DNA from: Bugula neritina
Taxonomy: Eukaryota; Bryozoa; Gymnolaemata; Cheilostomatida; Bugulidae
NCBI GenBank assembly: GCA_964035545.1
Contig: OZ037772.1
Span: 12,981,818 to 13,045,817 of the forward strand
Direction: 5' to 3'
Length of the DNA: 64,000 nucleotides
Below the pieces are notes generated by a model. That model was not told the DNA's origin and did no database searches. It saw nothing but the letters and a program-made list of their open reading frames with translations. The position numbers were made by a program, and so were the translations under genes. Below, piece by piece: positions 34,862-52,024 of this stretch (its first letter is position 1; each line of letters starts with the position of its first letter).

Positions 34862-37818
34862 CAGGTAATAGACATTGGGGTTTAAGAGTTACTTCCTCAT
34901 GTACACTTTATACTGTATACTCATCCCACAATTCACTATTACTCTATCCCACAATGCATCGTTACCAAAACATAAGATTACAGTTTGCTGACTACAGGTT
35001 GTGCAGGCAGTGTGTAGTTAGTTCCTAGCATGTGGTTAAGTCTAGATAAACTACACTTACATATGCTGACTATTCATCATACAATCAAATTATCTATTCA
35101 ATAAATGTATTTATACTTTCAAAGATGCATGCTTCACGTGTCTCAGAAGCTGTAAACTCTTAGGAACTTCTCAATGTTTCCTCAGTTTCTCACCGATGTG
35201 CATATTCAATATTTACTACAATGTTACTGAGTTAAGATACAGTGTTAGTGAGTTAACCTAACTGTGGATCATGAAATGTCTATCTAATCAAAGTCATTGT
35301 TTCACACACCAGAGCAAGTACTTTCTATGTGCTCTAAAATTTCAATAAAATACAAGTTATAAACCAACACCAAAAATAATGAGGGTGCTTAAATAATCAA
35401 TACAAATCAGTGAAACCTCAAGCTAACCTGAATACTCCTTTAACTGGACTGATTAGGCAACTCCAACAAGAAATATTGAATGAATGGACTGAAAATGCAG
35501 AAGACAACCTTAATAAATTTTCCTTTACAAAAAATGCTTCTAGGTTGGAATTAGGCGAGTAAAGTTTCATCATCTTAAAAAGATATTTAAAAACTCAGTT
35601 AAAAACCAACTGAATGTAATAACTATTTCTGTAAACCATGACGGAGGGGAGAAGGGGGGACGGAGGTTTTATTGAATGAGGAGCATGTCAAGAGACGATG
35701 TATAACATACTGTGACCACTCTGAGTTTGACATTACTCTGCGAGATTTGAACTCACCCAGCATGTTATATCAGTCACTGACATCTACTCAGTACAAGTCT
35801 TACCAATAATTATTATAAAAATAGATCAGTTTCAGCAAATTTCACTATTAAGTTTTGATATGAGACCACAGAGTCAATCAATGAAATTCACAAATTCAAC
35901 TTTTAATACAACTCTGAGAACTTTAAATAAAAATAAATTCAACAGGGACAAATATATCATTTAAAAATATTTTTAACTTGACCAGGAAAAAACAAAGTGG
36001 AGCAAAAGTTAATAGTTTAAAGCCTAAGATCAATTAAATCATTAAATTTAGTCTCTGATTTTGTGGGTAACCTTCATAAAATTTCTATTACCACTTCAGC
36101 ATAATAAATAATAGTAAAACTAAATACATAAGTATAAATAATGTATTATTATTCCTAGACATAGTTGCTGCCTTGTCAGCCAAATGTAAGTGATTTTTGC
36201 AAATTACTGATTTTTATTTTGTCAACCAGTTCTTGTTTACCATCATAATATGCTTATCATTCAAATAATTACTATGGTTAAAGCAAAACTTCAACTTAAA
36301 GTTAACTACTACATTTGTAAACAACGCAAAAACATCCTTATGTATATTGAGCTACTTAATTATAATGACTGATGATTGAAATAATGAAGATGGAGTTGAT
36401 TTGAAAGAAAATATGCGAATGATAATCAGCTCTTGTCCTATCACTATTGTTGATCTACACTATGACATTGACTATGACTAGACCATCATTAATACGAAAT
36501 ACAGATTTTACTATGAGTTAGAATATTAATATTACCTAGTCATGAAATTGAATCAATGCAATGGCAAAAGCCTACAGTCTATACTAATAGTAATACTCAC
36601 AACGATAATGATAACAATAACCAAATAATACCTAATATAGCTAAGGCCAAGGCTAATAAGTAATAACTAATGAGTAATTAGTAATACTACCTTAATATTA
36701 ACTAGTAAGTGGTAACAATAATTAAAATATCAAATATAAATAGTAAAATACTATATTAATTACTAATATATATTAATACAAAATTACAAGATGAAACTGA
36801 TGACTAATGTCAAACAGCGTTACGCTGCAACCTCAGACCATAGTTTTTGCAACACCGTTTTTATTTAACACACTTGAGGCGCTCCGCTTGAGCTTCTGCA
36901 AAGGATACAGAGGTAATACAGAGGTAATATATAATATATTAATTATTAATAATAATTCTAAATACTAACAGTAAAACTAAATGATAATCTATCTATGCTG
37001 CGAGCAAGGTCTATTTTGTGCGAGAGATCTGAAGCTAAGGTCAGCTATATGCTGCTATACTAACTCATACTGACATTTATCACTAACCAAAGAGGCACTC
37101 CACGTTTGCACCATAACGGTGACATTGAGTGTTCTATCGTCTACAAGGTGAGTTACTGATACGACTAACTACTAAACTAGTACTAGTAGTTATACTAAAA
37201 GTCAAACTTAAAAACTAACATTAACAGCCGGGAAACTAAAATTCACGCGATAGCAAATTAAAATAAACTAAAACTTGAAGTTGAATTCATAATGATGAGA
37301 ATTGTTAATTCTTGTTGATCTTCATCTTGATCTTGTGATGGAGGGTAGTTCAGTTCAGTTTGGGAGAGTTTCCCACTAAGAACCCCTGGAGTTTCCGTGT
37401 ACTAAATAACCATAGGCCTACTCATACTGATACTAAAAGTAAATGCATAAAATATAAGTGTAAGAATAATATTAATTATAAGAATAATAATAATATCAAT
37501 TTCAAATTTACTTATTTTAATTTAGGTCTCAGAGTGAGACTGAGAGTCCGTCTCAGTCTGAAGCAAAATGGAAACTAAAAGTAAAAGTAAATCTACTACG
37601 AGTACGACAACTACTACCTTCAACCGTTGAGTAAAATTCACAGCCTTGTAGTAAATCATTGGTAATCGGCATTGCTGAACTAGCTTTTACCCAAACTTTT
37701 AACATCCTTGAAGTTTCACACGTCCGTTGCCGCGGAAAGCTAAAGCCACAGCAACAGCTGCTTGAGTTTTAGCCACATGAGCCTTAACCTTGAACTTAAT
37801 AAGCGGAAGTTCTTTAGG
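34862..37818. other. intergenic region between the two BiP genes
   Basis: A+T-rich DNA with degenerate ACTAATAGTAATA microsatellite stretches (about 36540-36780, 37160-37220 and 37400-37500). It separates the promoters of the two head-to-head BiP genes. No gene, RNA gene or further element is recognised. Confidence 0.55.
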
Positions 37819-38031
37819 CCACGTTTGTTTACAGCGTAGAATTAGCCAATAATAATTAGACAAATAGGCTTGATCAGCCAATCAGTTACTTACAAGTTGT
37901 CGACCGGTATTACTATTGTAAATCTTCTTTCTCGCTACTCATTCATTGATTAGAAAGTTGGTTATTGTCACGAATCACCATTTTGTTCTACAGAAACGAT
38001 CGACTATTTTTCTTCGTCGTCGTGATACCTG
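37819..38031 (+). promoter_or_regulatory. BiP (plus) promoter and non-coding first exon
   Basis: Two CCAAT boxes (37846-37850 and 37878-37882) and one CCACG (37819-37823) occur upstream of a putative non-coding exon. That exon ends CTG/GTAAGTG at 38031. The acceptor TTGCAG at 39019 opens the exon carrying the start codon. CCAAT and CCACG are the halves of the ER stress element, but not with the consensus nine-base spacing, so unfolded-protein-response control is only suggested. Confidence 0.45.
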
Positions 38032-39080
38032 GTAAGTGTTTTTGATAGTTATTTATCATAATTCAATATGCAGGTTTCAGTTTTTGTAAGATAGAAATCG
38101 TAATCTGCATGCGGATGTTCCCTGTCAATGAGCTGTGAGTGTGACAGTTTGAGAATGAGATTCAGATTCAGATTGGTTGAGATTCAGATACACTCGTTCA
38201 GGTTGACTTTGAGTTTGAAGTTTATGGAATATTAATATTTATTACATTTGAAAGCGTGTATAAATGTTAATATTTTTAGTTGTTTTGAATTTATTTATTG
38301 AGTGTGACTGTTCAAACTGAAACTTTGACTTTGAGTTGAACTCGGAACTGAAGTCTTGTTCAACTTTATGGTGAACTTGATCAGTTGGTTGAAGTTCTTA
38401 CGTTAATTCCATTGAGTTATCCTGAGTTCTTGAGTTACACAATTATCTATGTAATTAATACTATGGATATGAATAGAAGTTTTATTTTAGGTCACTTAAA
38501 TTTGTTACATTCACATTGTCATTGTGATGGATACTAAATTTAATAATTATTATATTAATAAAATCGAATGCTTTTTTGGTTATGTTATTCAAATTACCTG
38601 CAATAAACATGTTAGCAGACTGGTCAAAAGTTTTTTGCCTATTGAGCTTGAAATATCTTAATCCAGTCCCAGCAATTCAAATGTCAAACTCAATTTATTT
38701 TTAGCAATCTTTGACACAGGGAAACCACAGTTAAATTGCAAGTAATTTTGTAATGGCAAAATGAAATGTACACATAAATCTTTTAGGCTTAGAGTGAAAT
38801 AAATAATGGTAATAATTAATTGTCAAAAGTGGAATGGTTTATTATCAAAAACTTATTTACTACTTTATTAAGTTTTTCCAATGAATTTCATCTTTTAAAT
38901 ATACTGGAGTAGCTAGATTTTTCATGTGGTGATATGTTTTGGTATTCTGAAATCTGGGTATTTCCAATTGAAAGAATTTCAACCATTATTAATACAAATT
39001 GTCTTTTTTTCTGTTGCAGATAGAATTCTATATAAACAAAAGTGGTATTAAACTAAAATAACTAGGAAATTCAAGTAACA

Positions 39081-42757
<3,677 letters not shown>

Positions 42758-44019
42758 ATCTCACCTCACCCTCTCACTCACACTCTCTCTCTCCTTATTA
42801 TATATAATACAATATATCATTGTGCTGCAATATACAGACAGTCTAGTTGATATCATACGAGTAATGGTAGCTGGTGATACACCACATTCCGTCATTCACT
42901 GCTAACTACTCCACATTTGTGGACTGGAGTTGTCCACACTACGAGTGATCAGTTAATTAGATATTCATGTACAGAAATACCTCTCCTATTAACCAATTAA
43001 ACTATTATCTGTGTGCTATACTAATGTAACATGTAATTAGTAAATCATGCTATGTTTTAAAATCATGTGTATAGTTACCCATGGTTACTGGTCAGTCAGT
43101 CACTAAATAAATTATTTTGAACTCTGAATTAACAGTTCTTTTATTATTAGTACAACTACATGTAACATTGGCAGTGTCTTCTAGGAGGATGGCTTGTCCT
43201 TAAAACCAGCATAATTACTCAAAAATCCAAAAGAAATTTGTCTTGGAAGTTTTAATCTAAGCTATTTCTTGGTGCTTGTCATAATGGTGAGCAAATAAAT
43301 AGCCTAGGCCAACACCTGAGCATCAGTAAGCCCTGAATACTTCTCTTCTCTGCAGCAAATGTAACCAGTAATGCTGGGAGTTGCCCTCCCTATCTGTTCT
43401 TGAGCAGACCATGTATACTGTGGCTAAGCTAGAACACAATATTGCACTATTAAAGCATGTCTCAAAGACTTTCATTTCACTAAATTTGTAGTTGTAAATG
43501 GGCATACAAACTGCACATTCTATTGTAAAACAGTGCAACTTTTACTAGTGGAAACTATACAGCACGCCTAACAGGCCTAGTTGTTATGGCATTAATATAG
43601 GGTTGTACATGTATTACTATTGTATGGCAAACTAACTGTTTCCTATATTTTTTTCATATGATAAATAAAATGAACAAACGGTGTGTCACTGTCAAAAAGC
43701 CAATTCAACAGTCTTTCAAGTACCCCATTAACCTGTCTGTTATTGGTATTGAGGTTTAGAGTTACTGCAATACATACTACAGTATGCAGTGATTATACTG
43801 GCCATGCAGTGGTTAACTATGGTGTAGGCTAAGAAACTATGTTACTGTGGCTCTGCATTCTACTCAACTATCCCATAATGCTAACATTTACCCATGGTAA
43901 CAAACAACCTACAAATGAATGGTACAGTATGCATTGCACATAGTCAAGGCAGGGAAATGAATACTTGTATATGAACTGTGAACACATACTCCATGATACA
44001 ATTAATATAACTGCATGAA
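42758..44019. other. BiP (plus) 3'UTR and intergenic DNA
   Basis: The 3'UTR probably ends after the AATAAA at 43106-43111. Beyond it no gene is recognised. The minus frame 43323-43538 has no family resemblance. Confidence 0.55.
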
Positions 44020-44705
44020 TCAACATAATATGATATGATATACTACATATGATATGATATACTACATATGACATGATATACTACATATGACATGATATAC
44101 TACATATGATATGATATACTAAGTATGATATGATATACTACATATAATATGATATACTACATATGATATGATATACTACATATGATATGATATACTACAT
44201 ATGACATGATATACTACATATAATATGATATACTACATATGATATGATATACTACATATGACATGATATACTACATATAATAATATCATACGTAGTATAT
44301 CATATCATGTGTAGTATATCATATTATGATATACTACATATGATATGATATACTACGTATGATATGATATACTACATATAATATGATATACTACATATGA
44401 TATGATATACTACATATGATATGATATACTACATATGACATGATATACTACATATAATATGATATACTACATATGATATGATATACTACATATGACATGA
44501 TATACTACATATAATAATATCATACGTAGTATATCATATCATGTGTAGTATATCATATTATGATATACTACATATGATATGATATACTACGTATGATATG
44601 ATATACTACATATAATATGATATACTACATATGATATGATATACTACATATGATATATGATATACTACACATGATATGATTTGATGTACTACATATATTA
44701 TATGA
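44020..44705. repeat. foldback 20-bp satellite with inverted segments
   Basis: About 30 units of ATATGATATGATATACTACA, with ATGACATG and ATAATATG variants, occur here. Two short segments are inverted (44287-44330 and 44521-44564). They are 234 bases apart and identical, showing a higher-order unit. Each inversion creates a long potential hairpin. Confidence 0.93.
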
Positions 44706-45172
44706 TATACAAAATATGGTTAAATTATAAAGAACTCCACTACTAAACAGCACCTTCTTTCTCCTAAACCATTTAGCTGCACATATTTGCAGAAAACATG
44801 AATCAACTAAATGCATGGTGTTCTTTATCTTCTTTATCCTTTTTATCAGTTGACATCATGAACTCTGTTTTTATATTTATAACTATTCAGCCAAATCATT
44901 CAACTGTGAAGAGAAACTTTATACTACTTGATTGAGCCAAGACTTGCGCCAATAAACTAACTCTGTGGGAAAACCCATGCTGAGTAATAAGTCCACATGT
45001 TTTGACACAGTCAAGAAAATAGTAACCTAGTCAACATTTCTCAGAGTATATATTTAATAATGAACATTGAACTGCTTCTTTATCTCGAATCATTTAGCTG
45101 AGTAGCCTGTCACTAGAAACACGGTATTATAACACTAGCTGAAACTAAACTCATACATACAAGTTTATTACA
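44706..45172. other. upstream region of the first IAP gene
   Basis: A+T-rich DNA with no recognised coding sequence or clear promoter motif before the start codon at 45173. Confidence 0.5.
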
Positions 45173-48100
45173 ATGGCAGAATCTAATATGTTCAGAATGG
45201 AGGTCAATCAGGTATGTTCTCTTCTTTAGTAATATTCTACCTGCAGTATACACATACATACATTATTTAGTGATATTCTACCTGCAGTATACACATACAT
45301 ACATTATTTAGTAATATTCTACCTGCAGTATACACATACATACATTATTTAGTGATATTCTACCTGCAGTATACACATACATACATTATTTAGTGATATT
45401 TTACCTGTAAAGAGAGAAGTAGGTGCAGTAATGGAGAAATTGAGAAAAGCCTGTGTTCTAGATTAGAAATGTAAAACAAGAAGTTATGTTCTTGCAAGAA
45501 TTCCAACCCAAACCAAAATTTATAAAGACATTTAAAGAACTTAGGCTATCTTAATTTCTCCACTAATGTACCTAAAAGTAAATGTAAAGGGAAACACATT
45601 TGCATGTGACTGACTTGTGCAATGGTTTCACGTCTATGCAAAAATTTACAATATGTATATGTAGCATGAAAACTTGGTCTAAGTTGTAACCTTAAAAGAT
45701 TTCTAAAATCTGTCCAATAGAATGCTGACAAGTGACTGATAGCGACAATAGGATAATCTCAAATAATTCTATCAAAAGCTGACGTACCCTGTATTCTATT
45801 CAGGCAGGCAAACATAGCAGCATTGCATTATACGAGTAACAACTTGCTTTGCATTGTCCCACAATTAGTAGCACTGAAGTTCAGTTTTGTCTTTTATACA
45901 ATAGCGTATGATATAATATTGTTGTTGTATGTCAGAAAGGAGGCGAGTTTTAGACTTGCTTGTCTAAGCTTATAGCACCAGATCTAACTGATAACCAACT
46001 AACATGGCTAGTTATATTCTATGAGTCGTGAACCAGAATTGTTTATCTTTAGTTGGACCAAGATGGCTCGTTGAGTAGGGGAGACAACCTCCCACTGCAA
46101 GAATCGTCCAGCAGTTCAACAAATCAACTGCCAGAAATAGAAGTTGAGAATTTGAGTCATTCCTTTCTCAAAGAGCTCCCTCCGGAGGACAAGCAGTTGA
46201 AGACGGTTGATGTGCAGTCAAAAGACTTGTCTCAGCAACTTCTGAAACAGTTTGACTGCACATTGGAGAGAAGCTCCCCCACCTTCAGCGCAGTCTCTCT
46301 AGCTAAGTGTGGTTTTGTCATGTACAGAAAGTCAAGTAGTGTAATTTGCCCAAACTGTAAGTTAGAAGTTGAGTTACCTTCACAATATATAAACATGCTG
46401 TCTGTCCACTTAGTATTCAGTCCCTCGTGTAGACTAGCTGCAGCACTCTATGACCAACAGACAAGGATCTCCTCCCTCTCAACCAGCAGACGTACAGCTG
46501 AACACGGTGAGTCATCAGCTTATTAAAAGTATTTAAAAGTAAACAAATTTCAAAGTGTAAATGTTACAGAAATGAAATTAACTCATAACACATTTTTTTA
46601 CTGATTGAATAATAGTTGAAAAATAAATTATAAATAATATATTGTTTTGATCTTCTAACATTTATAGGCAGTAAACTTAAACATTAGAAAACCTATAACA
46701 CTCAAACTCTTAGAGGTAGAAGTTTCATTTTTTCTATTTTTATCGGACTTTGGTTAGTCTTGTAGAAGGATTAAATTCATTTGTAAACATATGTTATAAT
46801 GTCTTCTTAGGGCTTGGAAACATAAACTTTCCCGAGCCTATGAACCACAGAGTTATAGATGGTAGAGGAGGTGTACAAGACAGCCTTCCTCCCACAGAAC
46901 AGGAACTACATGCAAAACTTTTACAGCTTTTAGAAAGCTTGTAAGCTCTTCATAGCACCTGACCCATCAATTAGCTGATTGCTTAGTACTGATGACTATA
47001 ACTCAATTCTATTAGTTACTATAGGTTTTATATTTTACTAGGATCTAAGGAGCTTAATTTATATTTTTCCAGAGACCAGAGCAACCTGCAAGCTGTTGAG
47101 AAAGAAATACAGCTTCCGAGATATCAAGATGCTTTCACTGTTGAAAGAAGCAGAACAGAAACATTTTCTAACATTTCATCTGCAAAAAAACAAACTACTA
47201 ACTTCCTTTCCTCAAAAGGTCTTTATCTGCAAGGTAAATAATTTAGTTAACAGTGATGTTGATAATCATATTTAGACAACTAATATCTTGCAACAATATA
47301 TGGAATTATAATTTTACCACAAGGTGGCAATCTAAGATATTGTCTGTAGAGCACAAAGCCACTGACTGCTATAAACAGTATATTTTATTTACCTATAATC
47401 AATGCCTTGTAACCCCAATTAATACTATCTATATAGCCAATATACAATTTTACAATTGTATGACACTGCAAAAACTCACTCTGTAAGTTGAAATGCAATT
47501 ATTGCATTGGATTTTGAGAAAGTATACCCAGGCAACTTACTTGAGAGCAAAAACCATATTGATATGAGCATTCTACACAGTCTTATAGTTTATATTTCAA
47601 AGATTTACGATTGAATATTCTCAATCTTACAGCACTTACATATATGTATCAATTATTCATAGAGATATTGTTTTTGACAGGCAAAAAGATTAAGTGTCAG
47701 TTCTGCAACTTCAGCAAAGACTTGAGACAGGAAATGCTAACTGCTGGTCCAGCTGCGATGGCTTTACACAGGGAGCATCTTGAGAATCAGTGCCGATTTC
47801 TAATTGGTAATTACTAAATTAATATTTCACAAGATTCGTGTACCAAAGTTGCTGATTTTGTTAAGAGCTTCCAGCAGGATGTAGGAATAAAGGTACTTAC
47901 ATATGTAGGTTCAGAGCCAACAGAGAACATTCCGAACATCTTTAATGGAATAAACTTTGATCCAATAACCAAACCCAGTCAGCTACAAGGTCCACGTGAT
48001 TTTCCAGCCAATGAAGGAAAACTAAACTCAGGTATTTTGCTCTAAAATTTTCAGCTCAGCTCTTTCTTTCATTTATATGCAAAATTTATTTAACAAGCTT

Positions 48101-50038
48101 TTGTTGTTGATAATTACAAGAACTTGTAGATTTGCAGACAAGCAGTATTACTGCTGAAACCGAGTCCGTCTCCAATTCAAGGAACATAAGTGTCTCATTC
48201 TCTCAGACTGACTTGGGCAACCTCGGCATCAACGTGAATTTGTCGGAACATCCGGAGATGGCTGTGACGTCACGGAGATTGGCCTCCTTCCTGACGTACC
48301 CGTACAAGTCAGCTAAACATCCTGAGCAGCTGGTGGAAGGAGGATACTTCTATTCTGGTATCCCATCTGTTTCTAGTCTGAAGTGTGTGCTCTGGTCATT
48401 AGAGAGTAGACTGGGGCTACTTCTATCCTAGTTTGATTGTCTAAAATATTTTGTGATTTCAGTGATTTCAAAGATTTTACTACTTCCACTAAAAAGATGC
48501 ATTCTATACATGTCAGATCATGCCACAGTATACTTAGTTGATAGGTACATGATTATTTCCAGTGCAAGTTTCAGAAGCTTTCTGCTTGACTCGAATCATC
48601 AATTTGATTAAAATATTGATTAGATTTTTGATTTATTAATTAATTTCTCCTTTTATGAAAATGAAAAGTGTAAGTAAATGTTTTATTTCGGGATAATGAA
48701 CTAGTTATAGTGTTTCCTTATCAAACTGCACATTGAGTTGTGCTGACAAGCTTTCACTGTAGGAGACGGTGAAAGTGTGACGTGCTACTCCTGTGGAATA
48801 GTGTCATCTGGTTGGACGTTTAGATGTGATATTTTTAATCGTCACGCGAGGAGTTCTCCCACCTGTGCTCACATTATCTCCACCAGAGGGCAGCAGTTTG
48901 TTGATGATGTTCTGGCAGAGTTTGGTTCCTACCATTCTAGACCAGCTGAGGATAAGATTACCGTGAGTTTATTCTAATATATAATATAGTATAATATAAT
49001 ATAATATAGTATAATATAATATAATATAGTATAATGTAATATGATATAGTATAGTATAATATAATATAATATTTATATAGTATAATATAACATGATATAA
49101 TATACGAGTAGTATAATATAATATAGTATAATATAACATGATATAATATAATATAGTATAGTATAGTATAATATTGTATAATATAATATAATATTTATAG
49201 TATAATATAATATAATATAATATGATATAATATAATATAGTATAATGTAATATTTATACTTCCTGTTGACTAGACGGTAACGAATAGAATGCTCAGACCC
49301 CGAATGGACTCAATACCAGTACAGAAAACTCTGGATATGGGCATCTCTAGTCAGGCGGTCAGGGCGGTGGTGGCAAAGAGAATTAAGGTGGACTTTATTT
49401 TATAGTTTGGATTTCTAATATTTTTTCTATTATTGTCAGAAAATTGCAGTTTAAAAGTTTAATTACAACCATCATGTAAGAGATAAGCACTAGTGGATTT
49501 ATCTGTATATAATATTTACTGATGTTTCTGGTTACCTTAGAAAGGAGCGCCAGATTTCAAGTACATCTCGGAGATAGTACAGGAAGTGAAAGAGCTGAAT
49601 GTTCCGGAAGTTCAGTTGGGAGAAGCCGGAAATACTTCTGTTGTGTTACCTAAAGTACTGAACCTACCAGAATCTGTGAGTGACAGAGAAGAGGAAGTGA
49701 TGTCATCAGCAGACGTGCAGATGGATGAATCAGCTGAACAGAGTAGCCATGTGGAGGACAGAACAAACTCAACAGTTGAAGTGGATAATAAAGAAGGTAG
49801 GATTCATATTCTTAGTGCATAAACTTATTGTAAACTACTACATTCTGCTGCTGTAACATGATGGCTTGCTTTTCATCTTATCATTAGTTGTTAACGTATT
49901 ATAATAGTTATATATATTGTTACAGTAGTTTTGATATGTATAGTAATACAGAAGAAGTGTATAGATACAGGGGTGAATATAGATACAGGAGTGGATATAG
50001 ATACAGGGGTGTGTTTTATAGATACAGAGGTGTACACA

Positions 50039-50111
<73 letters not shown>

Positions 50112-50947
50112 TTGTAGTTATAACTTAACTATAATTTTCAACTTTCAGCTCTTTGAACTACCTATAAGATGATTTATAATGTATTTGTAATGAAAACCCA
50201 TTGAGTTACAGTCCAAAGCACAGGTTTCTGCTCTCATGTAGTGAAGGTACAAAAGAGTTTAGTTGTACAGGAAGCAAAGGCCTCTCATTTTAACACAAAG
50301 TGGTGCTAACAAGATTGTTTCACTTTCAGTAGTTGCAGACGTCAGAACGGAGGCGACTCAACTAAAGTCTGAACTTCTCTGTAAAGTGTGTATGACGGAA
50401 GCTGTGTCTATGATATTCCTGCCTTGCTCACATCTCGGTAAGTCTGTACTGTAGCAGTGTACGTACTGTAGTAGTGTATGTACTGTAGCAGTTTATGTAC
50501 TGTAGTAGTGTATCTACTGTAGCGGTGCATGTACTGTAGCGGTGCACGTACTGTAGCGGTGTACGTACTGTAGCAGTGTACGTACTGTAGCAGTATACGT
50601 ACTGTAGCAGTGTACGTACGTACTGTAGCAGTGTATGTACTGTAGCAGTGTATGTACTGTAGCAGTGTATGTACTGTAGCAGTGTATGTACTGTAGCAGT
50701 GTATGTACTGTAGTAGTGTATGTACTGTAGCAGTTTATGTACTGTAGTAGTGTATGTACTGTAGCAGTGTAGTGTATGGCTATACGTACTATTATACACA
50801 TTGATCAGAGAGACACATATTTTACTGTTAACACTGCTGCCTCTGTTTACAGCCTGCTGCTCTATTTGCACCACCGCCATGGTGAACTGTCCACTGTGTA
50901 GAAAGGATGTGGTTGGAACCATCAAGATCAAGTTCTGTGGCAGATAA
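45173..50947 (+). CDS. inhibitor-of-apoptosis protein, 3 BIR + UBA + RING, 677 aa
   Basis: Twelve exons are in phase: 45173-45211, 46053-46506, 46811-46940, 47073-47233, 47681-47806, 47909-48031, 48130-48357, 48763-48962, 49274-49387, 49541-49796, 50330-50437 and 50853-50947. IAPs bind caspases or signalling partners through BIR domains and ubiquitylate through the RING. BIR1 ligands are C112-x2-C115-x16-H132-x6-C139. BIR2 is degenerate (C267, C270, H291, C299). BIR3 is C428-x2-C431-x16-H448-x6-C455, preceded by RRLASFLTYPY. A UBA-like segment (VQKTLDMGISSQAVRAVVAK) and an acidic linker precede the RING (C628, C631, C643, H645, C649, C652, C659, C662). The order is that of XIAP, with no CARD. 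The first exon is short and depends on the splice model. A second version of the last exon follows at 50991. Confidence 0.9.
45226..45400. repeat. 41-bp repeat in IAP-A intron 1
   Basis: Four copies of a unit with TATTCTACCTGCAGTATACA then CATACATACATTATTTAGTG occur here. Each copy holds a CTGCAG acceptor-like site. Confidence 0.9.
48970..49260. repeat. TATAATATAGTA microsatellite, IAP-A intron 8
   Basis: Degenerate TATAA/TATAG/TATAATA units fill the intron. The matching intron of the second IAP gene has a shorter version at 62195-62350. Confidence 0.93.
50040..50109. repeat. (AT)n in the IAP-A UBA-RING intron
   Basis: About 35 pure AT dinucleotides, followed by TTAGTTGTAGTTATAACTTA. The same flank occurs at 63629 in the second IAP gene, whose intron has gained an insertion. 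Confidence 0.97.
50440..50775. repeat. GTAGCAGTGTATGTACT minisatellite inside the IAP-A RING intron
   Basis: About 18 units of TGTATGTACTGTAGCAG start immediately after the donor at 50437 and split the RING coding sequence. The second IAP gene has the same array starting at 63966. Confidence 0.93.
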
Positions 50948-50990
50948 CCTTGGCAGAATTTACCAAGTGTGCTGCTGCTTCTGTTTACAG

Positions 50991-51076
50991 CGTGCTGTTC
51001 GGTCTGCTCAGCTGCCATGGTGAGCTGTCCACTGTGCAGAAAGGACGTGGTGGGAACCATCAAGATAAGCTTTTAG
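50991..51076 (+). CDS. duplicate last RING exon of IAP-A (alternative 3' exon)
   Basis: This is a second copy of the terminal exon 138 bases downstream of the first. It has the same acceptor context (CTTCTGTTTACAG) and the same phase. It encodes CCSVCSAAMVSCPLCRKD then VVGTIKISF, keeping every RING zinc ligand but ending earlier than the first copy (KIKFCGR). Using it instead gives a 674-residue protein. Both exons appear intact, so alternative last exons are plausible. Alternatively one is dead: the first exon's stop would end any transcript that splices to it. Confidence 0.8.
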
Positions 51077-51599
51077 ATATATTTAACTGCAACACACTTG
51101 CCGTTAGCTACTCAGTGGCTCTAATATGGTGCTGAAAAATATTATTTTGTTTAAATTATTGTATGTATATAAATGACAGTATAAGATTAACTTTAGCTCC
51201 CACCTGCATAGATTGACTGCATGAGGGAGTATTAGTTGAAGTAATATTCTACATGATAAACGTCCCATAATATACTATAGTATGATCGAGTGTGCTACAC
51301 TTAGCTGAGACAAGACTTGGAGCGCTGCTCCTCTATTACTTGGAACTAAAGGGACAATATTTAAGTAATACTCAAATATGTATGATGATTAACAAAGAAC
51401 AGAGGATATGAAGATCCAGAGCTCATGTCCAGCTTAACTTACTATAAACTATGTAGCTGCTCTGGATAAGAGCTTCTTGACCCTGAAATGTACAGCTACT
51501 ATATAAAACCTGTGAGGTGGTTATAGGGCTACTTGGCGAACTCTCCACCTAAAAAAAGAGTAACGCACCGAGTGTCTACCTCCAGGGTGGTGTGGAAAT
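51077..51599. other. IAP-A 3' region, no further gene
   Basis: Presumed 3'UTR and intergenic DNA. I see no clear AATAAA and no recognised gene. Confidence 0.45.
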
Positions 51600-51890
51600 G
51601 ACACAAGTATGCAGGGTGTACACGGTGTACAGGGTGCCCAGGGTGCCCACGGTGTACAGTGTGTACAGGGTGTACAGGGTGAACATGGCGTACATGATGT
51701 ACATGGTGTATACGGTGTATACGGTGTATACAGTGCCCACAATGTACATGGTGTACAGGGTGTACACGGTTTGCACGGTGTACACCCTGTACACCCTGTA
51801 CACGGTGTACATAGTGTACAGGGCGAACAAGGAGTGTACATGGTGTACAGGGTGAGCAAGGAGTGTACAAGGAGTGTACAAGGAGTGTAC
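51600..51890. repeat. GGTGTACAC nine-base repeat with a short inversion
   Basis: About 30 degenerate nine-base units of GGTGTACAC/GGGTGTACA occur here. At 51780-51800 the units are inverted (GTACACCCTGTACACC). The period of nine keeps all frames open. Confidence 0.92.
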
Positions 51891-52024
51891 AGCTACTTTA
51901 TATTTTTAAAGAATTTAAAGTGCAAATGTTGTTTATTAACTTGCAAACTTATGATCCATTGGCCTAATTTTCATAATTATTTTATATTGCTTCGGAGAAG
52001 GTGCAACAGGAAACATTTAATATT

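Noticed and set aside
34735-35028. 97-residue plus frame as a gene
   Set aside because: It spans the inner part and end of the Harbinger-type MITE and resembles no family.
36365-36385. Hammerhead-like CTGATGATTGAAAT
   Set aside because: There is no stem II between core and GAAA, and no matching stem I arms.
37846-37900. Canonical ER stress response element in the BiP (plus) promoter
   Set aside because: CCAAT boxes are present, but CCACG is not at the nine-base spacing downstream of either. Only the separate halves are reported.
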